Of a DNA stretch of 45,552 nucleotides, positions 14,969 through 23,005 are shown piece after piece. Source of the stretch: Solirubrobacter deserti (GTDB lineage: Bacteria > Actinomycetota > Thermoleophilia > Solirubrobacterales > Solirubrobacteraceae); the NCBI RefSeq assembly GCF_027587175.1, contig NZ_JAPCID010000054.1, positions 1-45,552 on the forward strand, given 5' to 3'. Position numbers and translations under genes: made by a program. Under the pieces are notes generated by a model. That model ran no database searches. It saw only the letters and a program-made list of their open reading frames with translations, and was not told the origin of the DNA. Every line of letters starts with the position of its first letter. Positions within the stretch are counted from its first letter, which is position 1.

Positions 14969-17635
14969 GTGCAAGACGACCTCATCGAGCGCGACGCCGA
15001 ACGCGCGGCCCTCGACGAGGCCCTCGCCGCGGCCGTGAGCGGCACGGGGCGGCTGATCGTGATCGAAGCCGCCCCGGGCCTCGGCAAGACCCGGCTGCTG
15101 AAGACCCTGCATGACGCACCGGGCCGCGTCCTACGGGCGCGAGGCTCCGAGCTGGAGGCCACGTTCGCGTTCGGCGTCGTGCACCAGCTGCTCGACGCCG
15201 TCGTGCTCGCGTCCCCCGACACCGTGTTCGAGGGCGCGGCCCGGCTCGCGCAGCCGATCTTCAGCGAGGCTCGCCCGGAGCAGGAGGACCTGCTACCGCT
15301 GCTGCACGGGCTCGCGTGGTTGGTCACAGGCCTCGCGGCCGAGCGCCCGCTCATCCTCCTGGTCGACGACGCCCAGTGGGCGGACGAGCCGTCGCGGCGC
15401 TTTCTCGCGTTCCTGGCCAAGCGGATCGACGGCGTGCCGCTGCTGCTGGCCGTCGCCACCCGCCCCGCGCACGACGACCCGGCCCTGAGCGAGCTGATCA
15501 GCGAGCCCGACGCCCGCGTGCTGCGGCCCCGCGGGCTCACCGAGGACGGCACGCGCGCCTTCCTCGCCCGCGCGGAGCTCGATCCCGCGCTGGCCGCGTC
15601 CTGTCACGCGAGCACGGGCGGCAACCCGTTCTATCTCGGCGAGCTGGCGCGCGAGCTGCCCGCGCCGAACCCCACCGCGCTCGGCCCGCGCGCGGTGGCC
15701 GAAGCGGTCAAACGGCGCCTGGATCGCGAGGCGCTGGCGCTCGCCCGTGCAGTCGCCGTCCTGGGTGACGGGACCGACCTGGCGGCGACGTTCGCCGGCG
15801 TGGAGGACCCGGACGCCGCCACCCGCCGCCTCGTCTCCGCGGGCGTCCTCGAGCCGGATCTCACCTTCGCGCACCCGATCGTCCGCAGCGCGATCTACGC
15901 CGACATCCCGGCCGCGGAGCGCGCCGCGGCCCACGCACGCGCCGCCGCGCTGCTGGCGTCCCGCCACGCGAGCCCCGAGCGGCTCGCCGCGCACCTGCTC
16001 GAGGCGCCGCCCGCGCACGATCCGGCCACGGTCGCGACGCTCCGGCACGCCGCCCGCCGCGCCCGCGAGCTGGGCGGGGCGAGCAGCGCCGCCGCCTACC
16101 TCACCCGCGCGCTGCGGGAACCTCCGCCCGCCGACCAGCGCGCGGAGGTCCTGACCGAGCTCGGCGCCGCCGAGGCGCGCGCCGGCCACGCCGCGGCCAC
16201 CGAGCATCTCGAGCAGGCGATCGAGCTCGCCGCCGACGAGCCCGCGCGCACCCGCGCCGCGATCGAGCTCGCGCGCGTGCTCAAGTTCCGCGGCGAGTCG
16301 GTGCGCGCGGTCCCGATCCTCGAGCGCCGCCACGCGGACGGGCCGCTGGGGGAGGAGCTCGAGATCGAGCGGCTCGGCCTCGCGTACCTGTCGGTCGCCG
16401 CGCGCGCCGCGATCCGCCGGTCGCTGACCGATCCGGGCGGCGTGCCGCGGACCCGGCTGGAGGCGTTCACGCTCGCCGCGCTCGCGTTCGACGCGGGTGC
16501 CCGCGGCGACCACGCCGACACGGTTGCCGACCTCGCCACCCGCGCGCTGGCCGGCGAGCTGCTCCCGCCCGACCCGCTGGGCGGCGGCTACGCGTACCTC
16601 ATCATCGGCGTCGCGCTGATGTGGGCCGACCGGCTCGACGAAGCCGCGCAGCTGTACGCGAACCTGCGCGCCGAGGCGCGCCGGCAGGGCTCCGTGGTGC
16701 TGCTGGCGACCGCGGCGGGCCAGAGCGCGCTCGTCAACGAGCGCCGCGGCGCGCTCCCCGAAGCGGCCGCCGACGCGGCGGAGGCCCTCGCGCTCGGCCG
16801 CGAGGCGACGGGCACCGAGGCCCTGCTCAACAGCGCCCGCGCGAGCGCGGTGACCGCGGCGTTGGAACGCGGCGAGGCCGTCGACGAGACCGTGCTCGAC
16901 GGCGAGCCGGACACGATGCCGTACATGCTCGTCCTGCACGCGCGCGCCGAGGCGCGGGCGGCGCGCGGCGACCTGCCCGGCGCGATCGCGGACTTCCGGG
17001 CCTGCGGCGCCTACGGGCAGTCGTGGGGCGGCGAGAACCCGTCGGTGTCCGCGTGGCGCTCGCGCGCCGCGACGCTGCTCACCGACCTCGGCGAATATGA
17101 CGAGGCGCACGCGCTCGTGCGGGAGGAGCTCAAGCTCGCGCGCGCGTTCGGCGCGCCGCGGGCGATCGGCGTCGCGCTGTGCGTGGCCGGGACGATCGGC
17201 GCCCAGCCGCCGTTGCCGGCGCTCAAGGAGGCCGTGGCCGTGCTGGAGGAGACGCCCGCGCGGCTCGAGCTCGCCCGCGCGCTGGTGAGCCTGGGCAGCG
17301 CGCTGCGCCGCGGTGGCCAGCGCGCCGCGGCGCGCGAGCCGCTCGCCCGCGGACTCGACCTCGCCACCCGCTGTGGCGCCGCCCCGCTGGTACGCCGCGC
17401 CCACGAGGAGCTGCTGGCGGCCGGCGCGCGTCCGCGGCGGATCGCGCTCAGCGGCCGCGACGCACTCACGCCCAGCGAGCGGCGGGTCGCCGAGCTCGCG
17501 GCCAGCGGGCTCACCAACCGCGGCATCGCGCAGCAGCTGTTCGTGACCGAGAAGACGGTCGAAGCGCACCTGCGCGGCGCGTTCCAGAAGCTCGAGATCA
17601 GCTCCCGGACGCGGCTGGCTCAGGTGCTCGCCTGA
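14969..17635 (+). CDS. LAL-type LuxR-family regulator with AAA ATPase domain
   Basis: An 888-residue regulator. The N-terminal ATPase has Walker A APGLGKT (residues 35-41) and Walker B LILLVDDAQWADE (128-140). The long middle region is Ala/Arg/Leu-rich and helical, resembling TPR or MalT-like sensor repeats. The C-terminal LuxR helix-turn-helix (about 825-885) reads LTPSERRVAELAASGLTNRG then EKTVEAHLRGAFQKL and ends at ISSRTRLAQVLA. Large ATP-binding LuxR regulators activate transcription in response to small ligands and are frequent in actinobacteria. Start GTG at 14969 by the leaderless -10. The last 16 bp overlap the convergent SRPBCC gene. Confidence 0.9.
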   Translation: MQDDLIERDAERAALDEALAAAVSGTGRLIVIEAAPGLGKTRLLKTLHDAPGRVLRARGSELEATFAFGVVHQLLDAVVLASPDTVFEGAARLAQPIFSEARPEQEDLLPLLHGLAWLVTGLAAERPLILLVDDAQWADEPSRRFLAFLAKRIDGVPLLLAVATRPAHDDPALSELISEPDARVLRPRGLTEDGTRAFLARAELDPALAASCHASTGGNPFYLGELARELPAPNPTALGPRAVAEAVKRRLDREALALARAVAVLGDGTDLAATFAGVEDPDAATRRLVSAGVLEPDLTFAHPIVRSAIYADIPAAERAAAHARAAALLASRHASPERLAAHLLEAPPAHDPATVATLRHAARRARELGGASSAAAYLTRALREPPPADQRAEVLTELGAAEARAGHAAATEHLEQAIELAADEPARTRAAIELARVLKFRGESVRAVPILERRHADGPLGEELEIERLGLAYLSVAARAAIRRSLTDPGGVPRTRLEAFTLAALAFDAGARGDHADTVADLATRALAGELLPPDPLGGGYAYLIIGVALMWADRLDEAAQLYANLRAEARRQGSVVLLATAAGQSALVNERRGALPEAAADAAEALALGREATGTEALLNSARASAVTAALERGEAVDETVLDGEPDTMPYMLVLHARAEARAARGDLPGAIADFRACGAYGQSWGGENPSVSAWRSRAATLLTDLGEYDEAHALVREELKLARAFGAPRAIGVALCVAGTIGAQPPLPALKEAVAVLEETPARLELARALVSLGSALRRGGQRAAAREPLARGLDLATRCGAAPLVRRAHEELLAAGARPRRIALSGRDALTPSERRVAELAASGLTNRGIAQQLFVTEKTVEAHLRGAFQKLEISSRTRLAQVLA

Positions 17636-18219
17636 GCCCAGAGCGCGTCCGCGCGCGTCTCGGCCGCCGCGTACTGCTCCTCGGACGGGTCGTAGAGCGT
17701 CACGATCAGCATGCCGTCGCCGCTCGGCTTGACGCCCAGCACGGCCAGCTCGGCGCCGTCCGCGAAGCCGCGCTGGTAGCGCGACGCATGCCACTCCGTC
17801 CCCGGCAGCTCGACCATCCGCGCCTTCCCCGAGCGCGTGATCGTGCGTCGTGCGCCGTCCGGGGCGAACGCGAGCCGGTGCCGGAGCTGGTTGAGGAACG
17901 TGATCCAGCCCTCCTCGATGTCGCCGTAGACGTCCTTCCACTCGAGCGCGTCGAGATCACCCGGCTTGGTCACGCGGATCAGCGTGCGGTCTTCACCCGC
18001 CTCGACCAGCTCGATCAGGCCGTCCTCGGGCATCTCGATCCGGTCCGGCGGCCGCAGCGTCGCGTGGTCCTCGAAGATCAGCTTGATCTCGGCCTCGAGC
18101 CCGTCGTACTCCCAGCCGAACCAGTGGCGGACCTGCTCGGGCTCGGTCAGCGCGCGCCAGACGGCGTCGCGCGGCGCGTCGACCGTGACCTCGACGCGGA
18201 ACGGCTTGTCCATGCTCAT
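17620..18219 (-). CDS. SRPBCC/AHSA1-family protein
   Basis: A 199-residue protein with the START-like SRPBCC fold of the AHSA1 family. The opening strand and helix are FRVEVTVDAPRDAVWRALTE followed by VRHWFGWEYDG, and the late helix is YGDIEEGWITFLNQLRHRL with the conserved G-W. Roughly 65 residues follow the usual domain. These proteins bind hydrophobic ligands, and in bacteria they often pair with an ArsR regulator. Here the ATG overlaps the stop of the ArsR-type gene by 4 bp, so the two are co-translated. The ligand is unknown. Confidence 0.85.
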   Translation of the reverse strand: MSMDKPFRVEVTVDAPRDAVWRALTEPEQVRHWFGWEYDGLEAEIKLIFEDHATLRPPDRIEMPEDGLIELVEAGEDRTLIRVTKPGDLDALEWKDVYGDIEEGWITFLNQLRHRLAFAPDGARRTITRSGKARMVELPGTEWHASRYQRGFADGAELAVLGVKPSGDGMLIVTLYDPSEEQYAAAETRADALWAQAST

Positions 18220-18749
18220 GCCGGGTGGCCTCCGATCAGCACTCGGTACTTGCGTTCTCCGGGGCCGAGCTCGGCCGCCAGCTCGGCGATGCGGGCGGCC
18301 AGCGCGTCGGCGAAGCGCTCCAGGTCGGCGGGGCGGTTGAAGCCGACCTCCGCCTCGACCGCGAACGTGAGCAGCCGCTGCCCGCGTTCCGCGGCCGCCG
18401 AGCGGGCTGCGGCGACGTCACGCACGAGCCGCGCGCCGCCGGCCAGCAGCGTGTCCGCCGCGAACCGGTCCTGCTCCTCCGGCATCGCGCCGACGACCGT
18501 CGGCTCCACGATCACCGCGTGGCAGCTCGCGCGCACGACGCGCTCGACGCACCCCCGCCGTGCGCGCTCCTCGACCAGCTCGACGAGCCCTTCGCGCTCG
18601 AGCGCGCGCACGTGGTAGTTGACGCGCTGGCGTGACTCGCCGAGCGCGCCCGCCACCTCCGTGGCCGAGGCCGGCGCCTCCCGCAACCGCTCCAGCACCG
18701 CGCGGCGCAGCGGCGACAGCGGTGCCGAGACCAGATCGAGCGTCGCCAT
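18216..18749 (-). CDS. ArsR-family winged-helix regulator
   Basis: A 177-residue regulator. The winged helix-turn-helix is at residues 9-65: LSPLRRAVLERLREAPASAT, EVAGALGESRQRVNYHVRAL, then EREGLVELVEERARRG for the wing. The C-terminal helical part may mediate dimerisation or sensing; no metal-binding Cys cluster of the classical ArsR type is seen. The ATG at 18749 follows a good promoter on the same strand (TTGACA-17-GAGGAT). It heads an operon with the SRPBCC protein and is divergent from the HAD phosphatase gene. Confidence 0.85.
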   Translation of the reverse strand: MATLDLVSAPLSPLRRAVLERLREAPASATEVAGALGESRQRVNYHVRALEREGLVELVEERARRGCVERVVRASCHAVIVEPTVVGAMPEEQDRFAADTLLAGGARLVRDVAAARSAAAERGQRLLTFAVEAEVGFNRPADLERFADALAARIAELAAELGPGERKYRVLIGGHPA

Positions 18750-18758
18750 ATGGGGCCT

Positions 18759-18787
18759 ATCCTCTATTAGGAAACTGAATTTGTCAA
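18759..18787 (-). promoter_or_regulatory. Promoter of the ArsR-SRPBCC operon
   Basis: On the minus strand a consensus -35 TTGACA (18787-18782) is 17 bp from a -10-like GAGGAT (18764-18759). The -10 ends about 9 nt before the ATG at 18749. The region is AT-rich for this window and also serves the divergent HAD gene. Confidence 0.5.
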
Positions 18788-18798
18788 ATGGAGTGCCG

Positions 18799-19434
18799 AT
18801 GAAGGGGTGGATGGAGCGCATCGTGATCTTCGATCTCGACGACACGCTCGTGCACTCCAGTGCCGTGCGTGAGGCGTTCGCGTGCGTCGCCCGTGAGCGC
18901 GGGATCGACCAGGCGCTCATGACCCGCACGTTGGACGCGCTTCCCGGCCGTCCGGCGCAGGACATCTTCGAGTGCCTGGGCTGCGACACGGCCGACGCGC
19001 AGAGCGCCACCGAGCGCTTCCTCGCGCGCCTGGACGAGCTCAACGGCGTGCTGCCGACCGTCGCCTACGCCGACGCCGACGCGACGCTGCGTGAGCTCGC
19101 CGCCCGCGGCACCAAGCTCGTGCTCTCCACCGGCTCCTCCCCCGAGCGGGCCCGCCGGGTCATCGACCAGGAGGGCTGGGAGTTCGAGGTCGTCCTCGGC
19201 TCCACCGACGCCTGCCGCAAGGGCCGCGCCCACTACGAGCAGGTCAGCGCGGACATGAGCTGGACCCGCCGCGCGATCACCGTCGGCGACAGTCCGACGG
19301 ACATGCGCCTCGGCGCCGAGCACGGCGTCCCGGTCCGGATCGCCATCGACCGCGACGGCGACCCCCGCCCGCTCCTGGCGGCCGGCGCGACCCACGTGGT
19401 CCGCGCCCTCTCCGAGATCCTCACGATCGTCTGA
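18799..19434 (+). CDS. HAD-superfamily hydrolase
   Basis: A 211-residue haloacid-dehalogenase-type hydrolase with all motifs. Motif I is IFDLDDTLVHS (nucleophile D12, acid/base D14), motif II is LVLSTGSSPERA, the motif III Lys is in ACRKGRAHY, and motif IV is TVGDSPTDMRLG. An alpha-helical cap lies between motifs I and II. Most such proteins are phosphatases (phosphoglycolate phosphatase-like); the substrate is not readable. The ATG at 18799 has GGAG 5 nt upstream; an in-frame ATG at 18811 would also keep motif I. It is divergent from the ArsR-type gene and ends just before the paired palindromes. Confidence 0.87.
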   Translation: MKGWMERIVIFDLDDTLVHSSAVREAFACVARERGIDQALMTRTLDALPGRPAQDIFECLGCDTADAQSATERFLARLDELNGVLPTVAYADADATLRELAARGTKLVLSTGSSPERARRVIDQEGWEFEVVLGSTDACRKGRAHYEQVSADMSWTRRAITVGDSPTDMRLGAEHGVPVRIAIDRDGDPRPLLAAGATHVVRALSEILTIV

Positions 19435-19436
19435 AT

Positions 19437-19461
19437 CTAAAGGGGGACAGTCCCCTTTTAG
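19437..19461. terminator. Palindrome 1 of a pair (terminator or REP-like element)
   Basis: Arms ctaaagggggac and gtccccttttag around a central a. There is one mismatch in 12, which becomes a G-U pair in RNA. It starts 3 bp after the HAD stop codon and is followed by ggaaa. Core gggacagtccc is shared with the next palindrome. Confidence 0.65.
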
Positions 19462-19481
19462 GAAACTCAGCCGCGCCTAAC

Positions 19482-19514
19482 TTTCCTAAAGAGGGACAGT
19501 CCCTCTTTAGGAAA
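19482..19514. repeat. Palindrome 2 of the pair, perfect 16-bp arms
   Basis: Arm tttcctaaagagggac, central a, then the exact reverse complement: 33 bp with no mismatch. It differs from palindrome 1 by only a few compensated bases and lies 20 bp from it, 5 bp from the stop of the convergent gene. It could terminate both genes and also looks like a dispersed intergenic repeat. Confidence 0.7.
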
Positions 19515-19519
19515 AGGCA

Positions 19520-21001
19520 TCAGGCGCGGAAGGGCTTGGCGGAGGAGCGGGAGGGCTTGGAGGTGCCCGTGCCCTCGAAGAAGCCGCTGACGCGGTAGGC
19601 GCCGCGGCGCAGGCGCGGGATGTCGCGGTAGAAGCCGCCGCCCTTCTTGACCGAGCCGCGGGTGCGCATGACGACGACCCACTTGCCGCCGCGCTTGCGC
19701 TCGACGGTCAGCCGCACGTAGCCGGCGACCGCGCCCTGGACACGCCCGCTCAGACGCGTGGCGGAGCCGCGGACGGAAACCGACGTCTCGCCCGCCTGGC
19801 GCGCACCCGCGGTGCCGCTCGTACGGGCCTTGGCGGCGCCGTTGCCGCCGGTCGAGATGGTCGTGATCGGGCCGGGAGTCGGCGTGGGCGCGGGCGGCGT
19901 CGGCGCGACGGGGACGGGCGCGACCGGGGCCGGCTCCTCGAGGGGCGCGACCGGCGTCGGGGTGGGGGTCGGGGTCGGGGTCGGGGCGGGCGGGACCTTG
20001 ACGAGCACCGCGGCCTGGCCGCCCGCGAGCGTCACGGACGGCTGCTGAAGACCGTCGAGGTCCCGGTAGCCCTCGGGCACCGTGAGCGTGCGCGTCTCGC
20101 GGTACGGCTCGTTGACGAAGACGATGCCCTTCTGGAAGTCACGTCGCCACGCGCCCGCGACGACCTGCGTGCGATTGCCGGCCGCCGGCCCGAGGTCGGT
20201 GCTGTAGCCGGCCCACACGGCTCCGGGAGCGGTCGCGGCGTCGTTGGCGATCGCGGACCGGCCGAGCTGGTCGGTGAGCAACTGGCTGGCCAGGCCGTAC
20301 AGGCGCGGCGCAGGCGCCGATGTCGAGTGGTCGAGGATGACGCCGGCGCCACGGAGCTGCTGGGACTCGGCCCAGGCAGCGAGGGTCTGAAAGCCGTAGG
20401 TGCCACCGCCGCTGCTGTACACGGTGCTGACGAAGCCGCCCTCGACGGACACGGCGCTCGCCGCCTGCAGCTCGCGCAGCACGTTCCCGCTGTTGCCCTT
20501 GTACCACAGCACGTCGTGGACGATCTCGGTGCTCGGCAGCGCCGCGCGCACCGCGACCATGAAGTCGGCCAGGTACTTCTGCCAGTTGCCCTCGGTCATC
20601 GTCATGCCCGTGCGCGGGTCCTTCGGGGAGCGCTGGGCGCCGCCGGACGTGTAGGTGCGGCGCTCCATGAAGACGTCGTCGATGAACAGCGCATTGCCGC
20701 CCGCCACCGCCGCCTGGGCACGCTGGATCCACCACGTGCGAAAGGCTGCGTTGCCGAAGTCCGCCGCGGGCTTGCCGTTGACGTAGAGCGGCGCGTTGCC
20801 CGTGTCGCGCAGCTGCCAGCTCGGGTTGGCGGCGACGTCGGCGGGCTCGAGCGCGTACGCGTGCAGCGTCACGGTCGCGGCGCCGCTGGGTGCGGTCTTG
20901 GAGCGCACGGTCTTCGTCGCGCCGAACGCGTCGGCGCAGCAGGTCAGCATCGATATGGCGATGAGGCCAGCGGTCAGCGGGCCCCTGGACGTACGCAGCA
21001 T
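19520..21001 (-). CDS. Secreted putative glycoside hydrolase with PT-rich linker
   Basis: A 493-residue secreted protein. Residues 1-27 form a signal peptide (LTAGLIAISMLTCCADAFGA). Residues 40-365 look like a TIM-barrel of the hypothetical glycosyl hydrolase 15 (GHL15) type, with acidic candidates in ALFIDDVFMER (D108, D109) and in VSVEGGFVST (E188), plus many aromatic residues. A Pro/Thr/Val-rich linker follows (about 370-415), then a Lys/Arg-rich beta domain ending GTGTSKPSRSSAKPFRA. It opens the exopolysaccharide region and may trim or bind the polymer. The ATG at 21001 has AGGAAA upstream. The substrate is unknown and the family call is tentative. Confidence 0.65.
   Translation of the reverse strand: MLRTSRGPLTAGLIAISMLTCCADAFGATKTVRSKTAPSGAATVTLHAYALEPADVAANPSWQLRDTGNAPLYVNGKPAADFGNAAFRTWWIQRAQAAVAGGNALFIDDVFMERRTYTSGGAQRSPKDPRTGMTMTEGNWQKYLADFMVAVRAALPSTEIVHDVLWYKGNSGNVLRELQAASAVSVEGGFVSTVYSSGGGTYGFQTLAAWAESQQLRGAGVILDHSTSAPAPRLYGLASQLLTDQLGRSAIANDAATAPGAVWAGYSTDLGPAAGNRTQVVAGAWRRDFQKGIVFVNEPYRETRTLTVPEGYRDLDGLQQPSVTLAGGQAAVLVKVPPAPTPTPTPTPTPVAPLEEPAPVAPVPVAPTPPAPTPTPGPITTISTGGNGAAKARTSGTAGARQAGETSVSVRGSATRLSGRVQGAVAGYVRLTVERKRGGKWVVVMRTRGSVKKGGGFYRDIPRLRRGAYRVSGFFEGTGTSKPSRSSAKPFRA
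19951..19992 (-). repeat. Pro-Thr codon repeat
   Basis: Tandem GGTCGG-type hexamers on the plus strand encode alternating Pro and Thr on the minus strand, the linker of the secreted glycosidase-like protein. Slippage-prone low-complexity DNA. Confidence 0.7.
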
Positions 21002-21111
21002 GGGGGTTTCCTGGTCGGGACGGTCGGAGCGAGGGCGGCGGCCCTCACCCTTGGTTTTCGGCCGCCACCGACCACTTCTGTAGACGTGCGGCCGCGCCAC
21101 GCCGCGCCGTC

Positions 21112-21117
21112 TAGGCT
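21112..21117 (+). promoter_or_regulatory. Candidate -10 box of the first epimerase operon
   Basis: TAGGCT ends 8 nt before the ATG at 21126, with no Shine-Dalgarno and no good -35. Position fits a leaderless message. Confidence 0.35.
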
Positions 21118-21125
21118 TCCCGCCG

Positions 21126-22100
21126 ATGGGACGGACGCTGATCACGGGCGGTGCGGGCTACATCGGCATCGAGCTCGCCGACGAACTGCTGAACGCCGGG
21201 CGCGAGGTGACGGTCCTCGATCGCCTCCTGCACGGCCAGACCGACCGGGCGGACGAGCTGCGTGAGCGCGGCGTCACGGTCATCGAGGGCGACATCCGCG
21301 ACCCGGTGGCGCGCGGCCACGCGCTGAAGGGCGCCGAGGCCGTCGTGCACCTGGCCGCGATCGTCGGTGACCCGGCGTGCGCCCGCGACCCGGAGCTCGC
21401 GCAGGAGGTCAACGTCGACGCGTCCCTCGCGCTCGCCGCCGAGGCGGGCGAAGCGGGCGTCGAGCACTTCGTGATGGCTTCCACGTGCTCGAACTACGGG
21501 CGCATGGCCGACCCGACGACGCCGATCGACGAGACCGGCGTGCTCGCGCCGGTCAGTCTCTACGCCGAGCAGAAGGTGACCGTCGAGACGCACCTGCTCT
21601 CGCTGGACGCGGCACCGTTCGCGGTCACGTGCCTGCGCTTCGCCACGGTCTACGGCGTCGCGCCGCGGATGCGCTTCGACCTGACCGTCAACGAGTTCAC
21701 GCGCGACCTGTGGGCGCAGCGCGAGCTCGAGGTCTTCGGCGAGCAGTTCTGGCGACCCTACGTGCACGTGCGCGACGCCGCGCGCGGCATCCGCACCGTG
21801 CTCGAGGCGCCGCGCGAGCTGGTCGCCGGCGAGGTGTTCAACGTCGGCGACACGCGCGAGAACTACCGCAAGCTGGACCTCATCGAGCGCATCCGGGAAC
21901 AGACCGACAAGGGCACGGTGTCCTTCGTCCAGCGCACGGAGGACCCGCGCGACTACAAGGTCTCCTTCGAGAAGGTCAAGGCGAAGCTCGGCTACGAGAT
22001 CACCAAGACGGTCCCGGAAGGGATCGGCGACCTGCTGGCGGCGCTCGACGCCGGCCGGTTCCCGGACGCCTTCGAGCGCCGCTATCGGAACATCCCGTGA
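21126..22100 (+). CDS. NDP-sugar epimerase/dehydratase (extended SDR)
   Basis: A 324-residue extended SDR. The NAD-binding motif is GGAGYIG (residues 8-14), the Ser/Thr is in MASTCSNYG, and the catalytic Tyr/Lys are in SLYAEQK (Y146, K150). The C-terminal substrate domain includes WRPYVHVRDAARGI and GEVFNVGDTRENYRKLDL, typical of NDP-sugar enzymes. It probably makes a precursor sugar for the polysaccharide; epimerisation or dehydration cannot be told apart here. The stop overlaps the GTG of the next epimerase (GTGA), so the two act as a pair. The gene lies 124 bp from the divergent glycosidase-like gene. Confidence 0.88.
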   Translation: MGRTLITGGAGYIGIELADELLNAGREVTVLDRLLHGQTDRADELRERGVTVIEGDIRDPVARGHALKGAEAVVHLAAIVGDPACARDPELAQEVNVDASLALAAEAGEAGVEHFVMASTCSNYGRMADPTTPIDETGVLAPVSLYAEQKVTVETHLLSLDAAPFAVTCLRFATVYGVAPRMRFDLTVNEFTRDLWAQRELEVFGEQFWRPYVHVRDAARGIRTVLEAPRELVAGEVFNVGDTRENYRKLDLIERIREQTDKGTVSFVQRTEDPRDYKVSFEKVKAKLGYEITKTVPEGIGDLLAALDAGRFPDAFERRYRNIP

Positions 22101-22996
22101 CCCGCGCACTGGTAACCGGCGGCGCCGGGTTCATCGGCTCGCACCTGGTCGACGCGCTGGTCGCGCGCGGGCACGACGTGGCCGTGATCGATCACCTGAG
22201 CCGTGGCCACACCGACAACCTCGCGGGAGCGCTGGAAACCGGCGTGGAGCTGCACAAGGCCGATGTGACGGACGTGAACTCGATGGTGGCCGCGTTCCAG
22301 GCCTTCCGGCCGGCGGTCGTCTATCACCTCGCCGCGCAGATCGACGTCCGCCGCTCCGTGCAGGACCCGTCGACGGACGCGCACGTGAACGTCGGCGGGA
22401 CCGCCGCCGTGCTGGAGGCGGCCCGCGAGGTCGGGGCGCCGCGCGTGATCCTGGCCAGCACCGCGGGCGTCTACGGCGACCCTGAGGTGCTGCCCACGCC
22501 CGAGCATGCACCGGTGGCGCCACTCAGCCCGTACGGGGCGAGCAAGGCCGCGGCCGAAACGTACATGCAGCTGTTCGAACGCCTGCACGGGCTGTCGACG
22601 CTGTCACTGCGGATGGCCAACGTGTACGGCCCGCGCCAGGACCCGGGCGGCGAGTCGGGCGTGGTCGCGATCTTCGCCGGCGCCGCCCGCGAGGGCCGCC
22701 AGGCGGTCATCTACGGCGACGGCACGCAGACGCGCGACTACGTGCACGTCTCCGACGTCGTCGCCGCGTTCGTGGCCGCCGGGGAGTCCGCGGTCACCGG
22801 CGCGCTCAACGTGTCGACGGGAAGCGAGACGAGCGTCATGGAGCTCGCCCGGCTGCTCGGCCTGGAGCCCGAGCAGCGTCCGGGCCGGGCCGGCGAGATC
22901 AGCCGCTCGTGCCTGGATCCGAGCCGCGCGGAGCAGGCGCTGGGCTGGCGTGCGCAGGTGCCGCTCGCGGACGCGCTGGCGGACGTCGCGGGCTGA
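22097..22996 (+). CDS. UDP-glucose 4-epimerase-like SDR
   Basis: A 299-residue enzyme of the GalE/UDP-hexose epimerase group. It has GGAGFIG (residues 8-14), the helix RRSVQDPSTDAHVNVGGT, the Ser in LASTAGVYGD, Y146 and K150 in SPYGASK, and a substrate loop RMANVYGPRQDPGGESGVVA. The DYVHVSDVVAAF strand is the usual sugar-domain signature. It probably interconverts UDP-hexoses or UDP-hexuronates for the cluster's glycosyltransferases. The GTG start overlaps the previous stop by 4 bp. It ends 9 bp from the convergent CpsB-type gene. Confidence 0.88.
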   Translation: MTRALVTGGAGFIGSHLVDALVARGHDVAVIDHLSRGHTDNLAGALETGVELHKADVTDVNSMVAAFQAFRPAVVYHLAAQIDVRRSVQDPSTDAHVNVGGTAAVLEAAREVGAPRVILASTAGVYGDPEVLPTPEHAPVAPLSPYGASKAAAETYMQLFERLHGLSTLSLRMANVYGPRQDPGGESGVVAIFAGAAREGRQAVIYGDGTQTRDYVHVSDVVAAFVAAGESAVTGALNVSTGSETSVMELARLLGLEPEQRPGRAGEISRSCLDPSRAEQALGWRAQVPLADALADVAG

Positions 22997-23005
22997 GCGC
23001 TCGCG

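Noticed and set aside
15293-17941. An 882-codon open frame on the minus strand
   Set aside because: It is the antisense shadow of the LAL-type LuxR gene. The translation is Arg/Gly-rich without domains, while the plus strand has Walker and LuxR motifs.
18768-19466. Shared decamer ttaggaaact at about 18767 and 19458, considered as paired operator sites
   Set aside because: Only ten bases, in AT-rich spacers, and the second copy belongs to the palindrome flank. Chance or repeat drift is enough.
21031-21046. Hairpin gagggc/gccctc upstream of the first glycosidase-like gene, considered as a second riboswitch
   Set aside because: None of the c-di-GMP aptamer blocks (GGGCAAA, GCAAAGCC, GCCGGG) is present, and the position does not suit a terminator of any gene.
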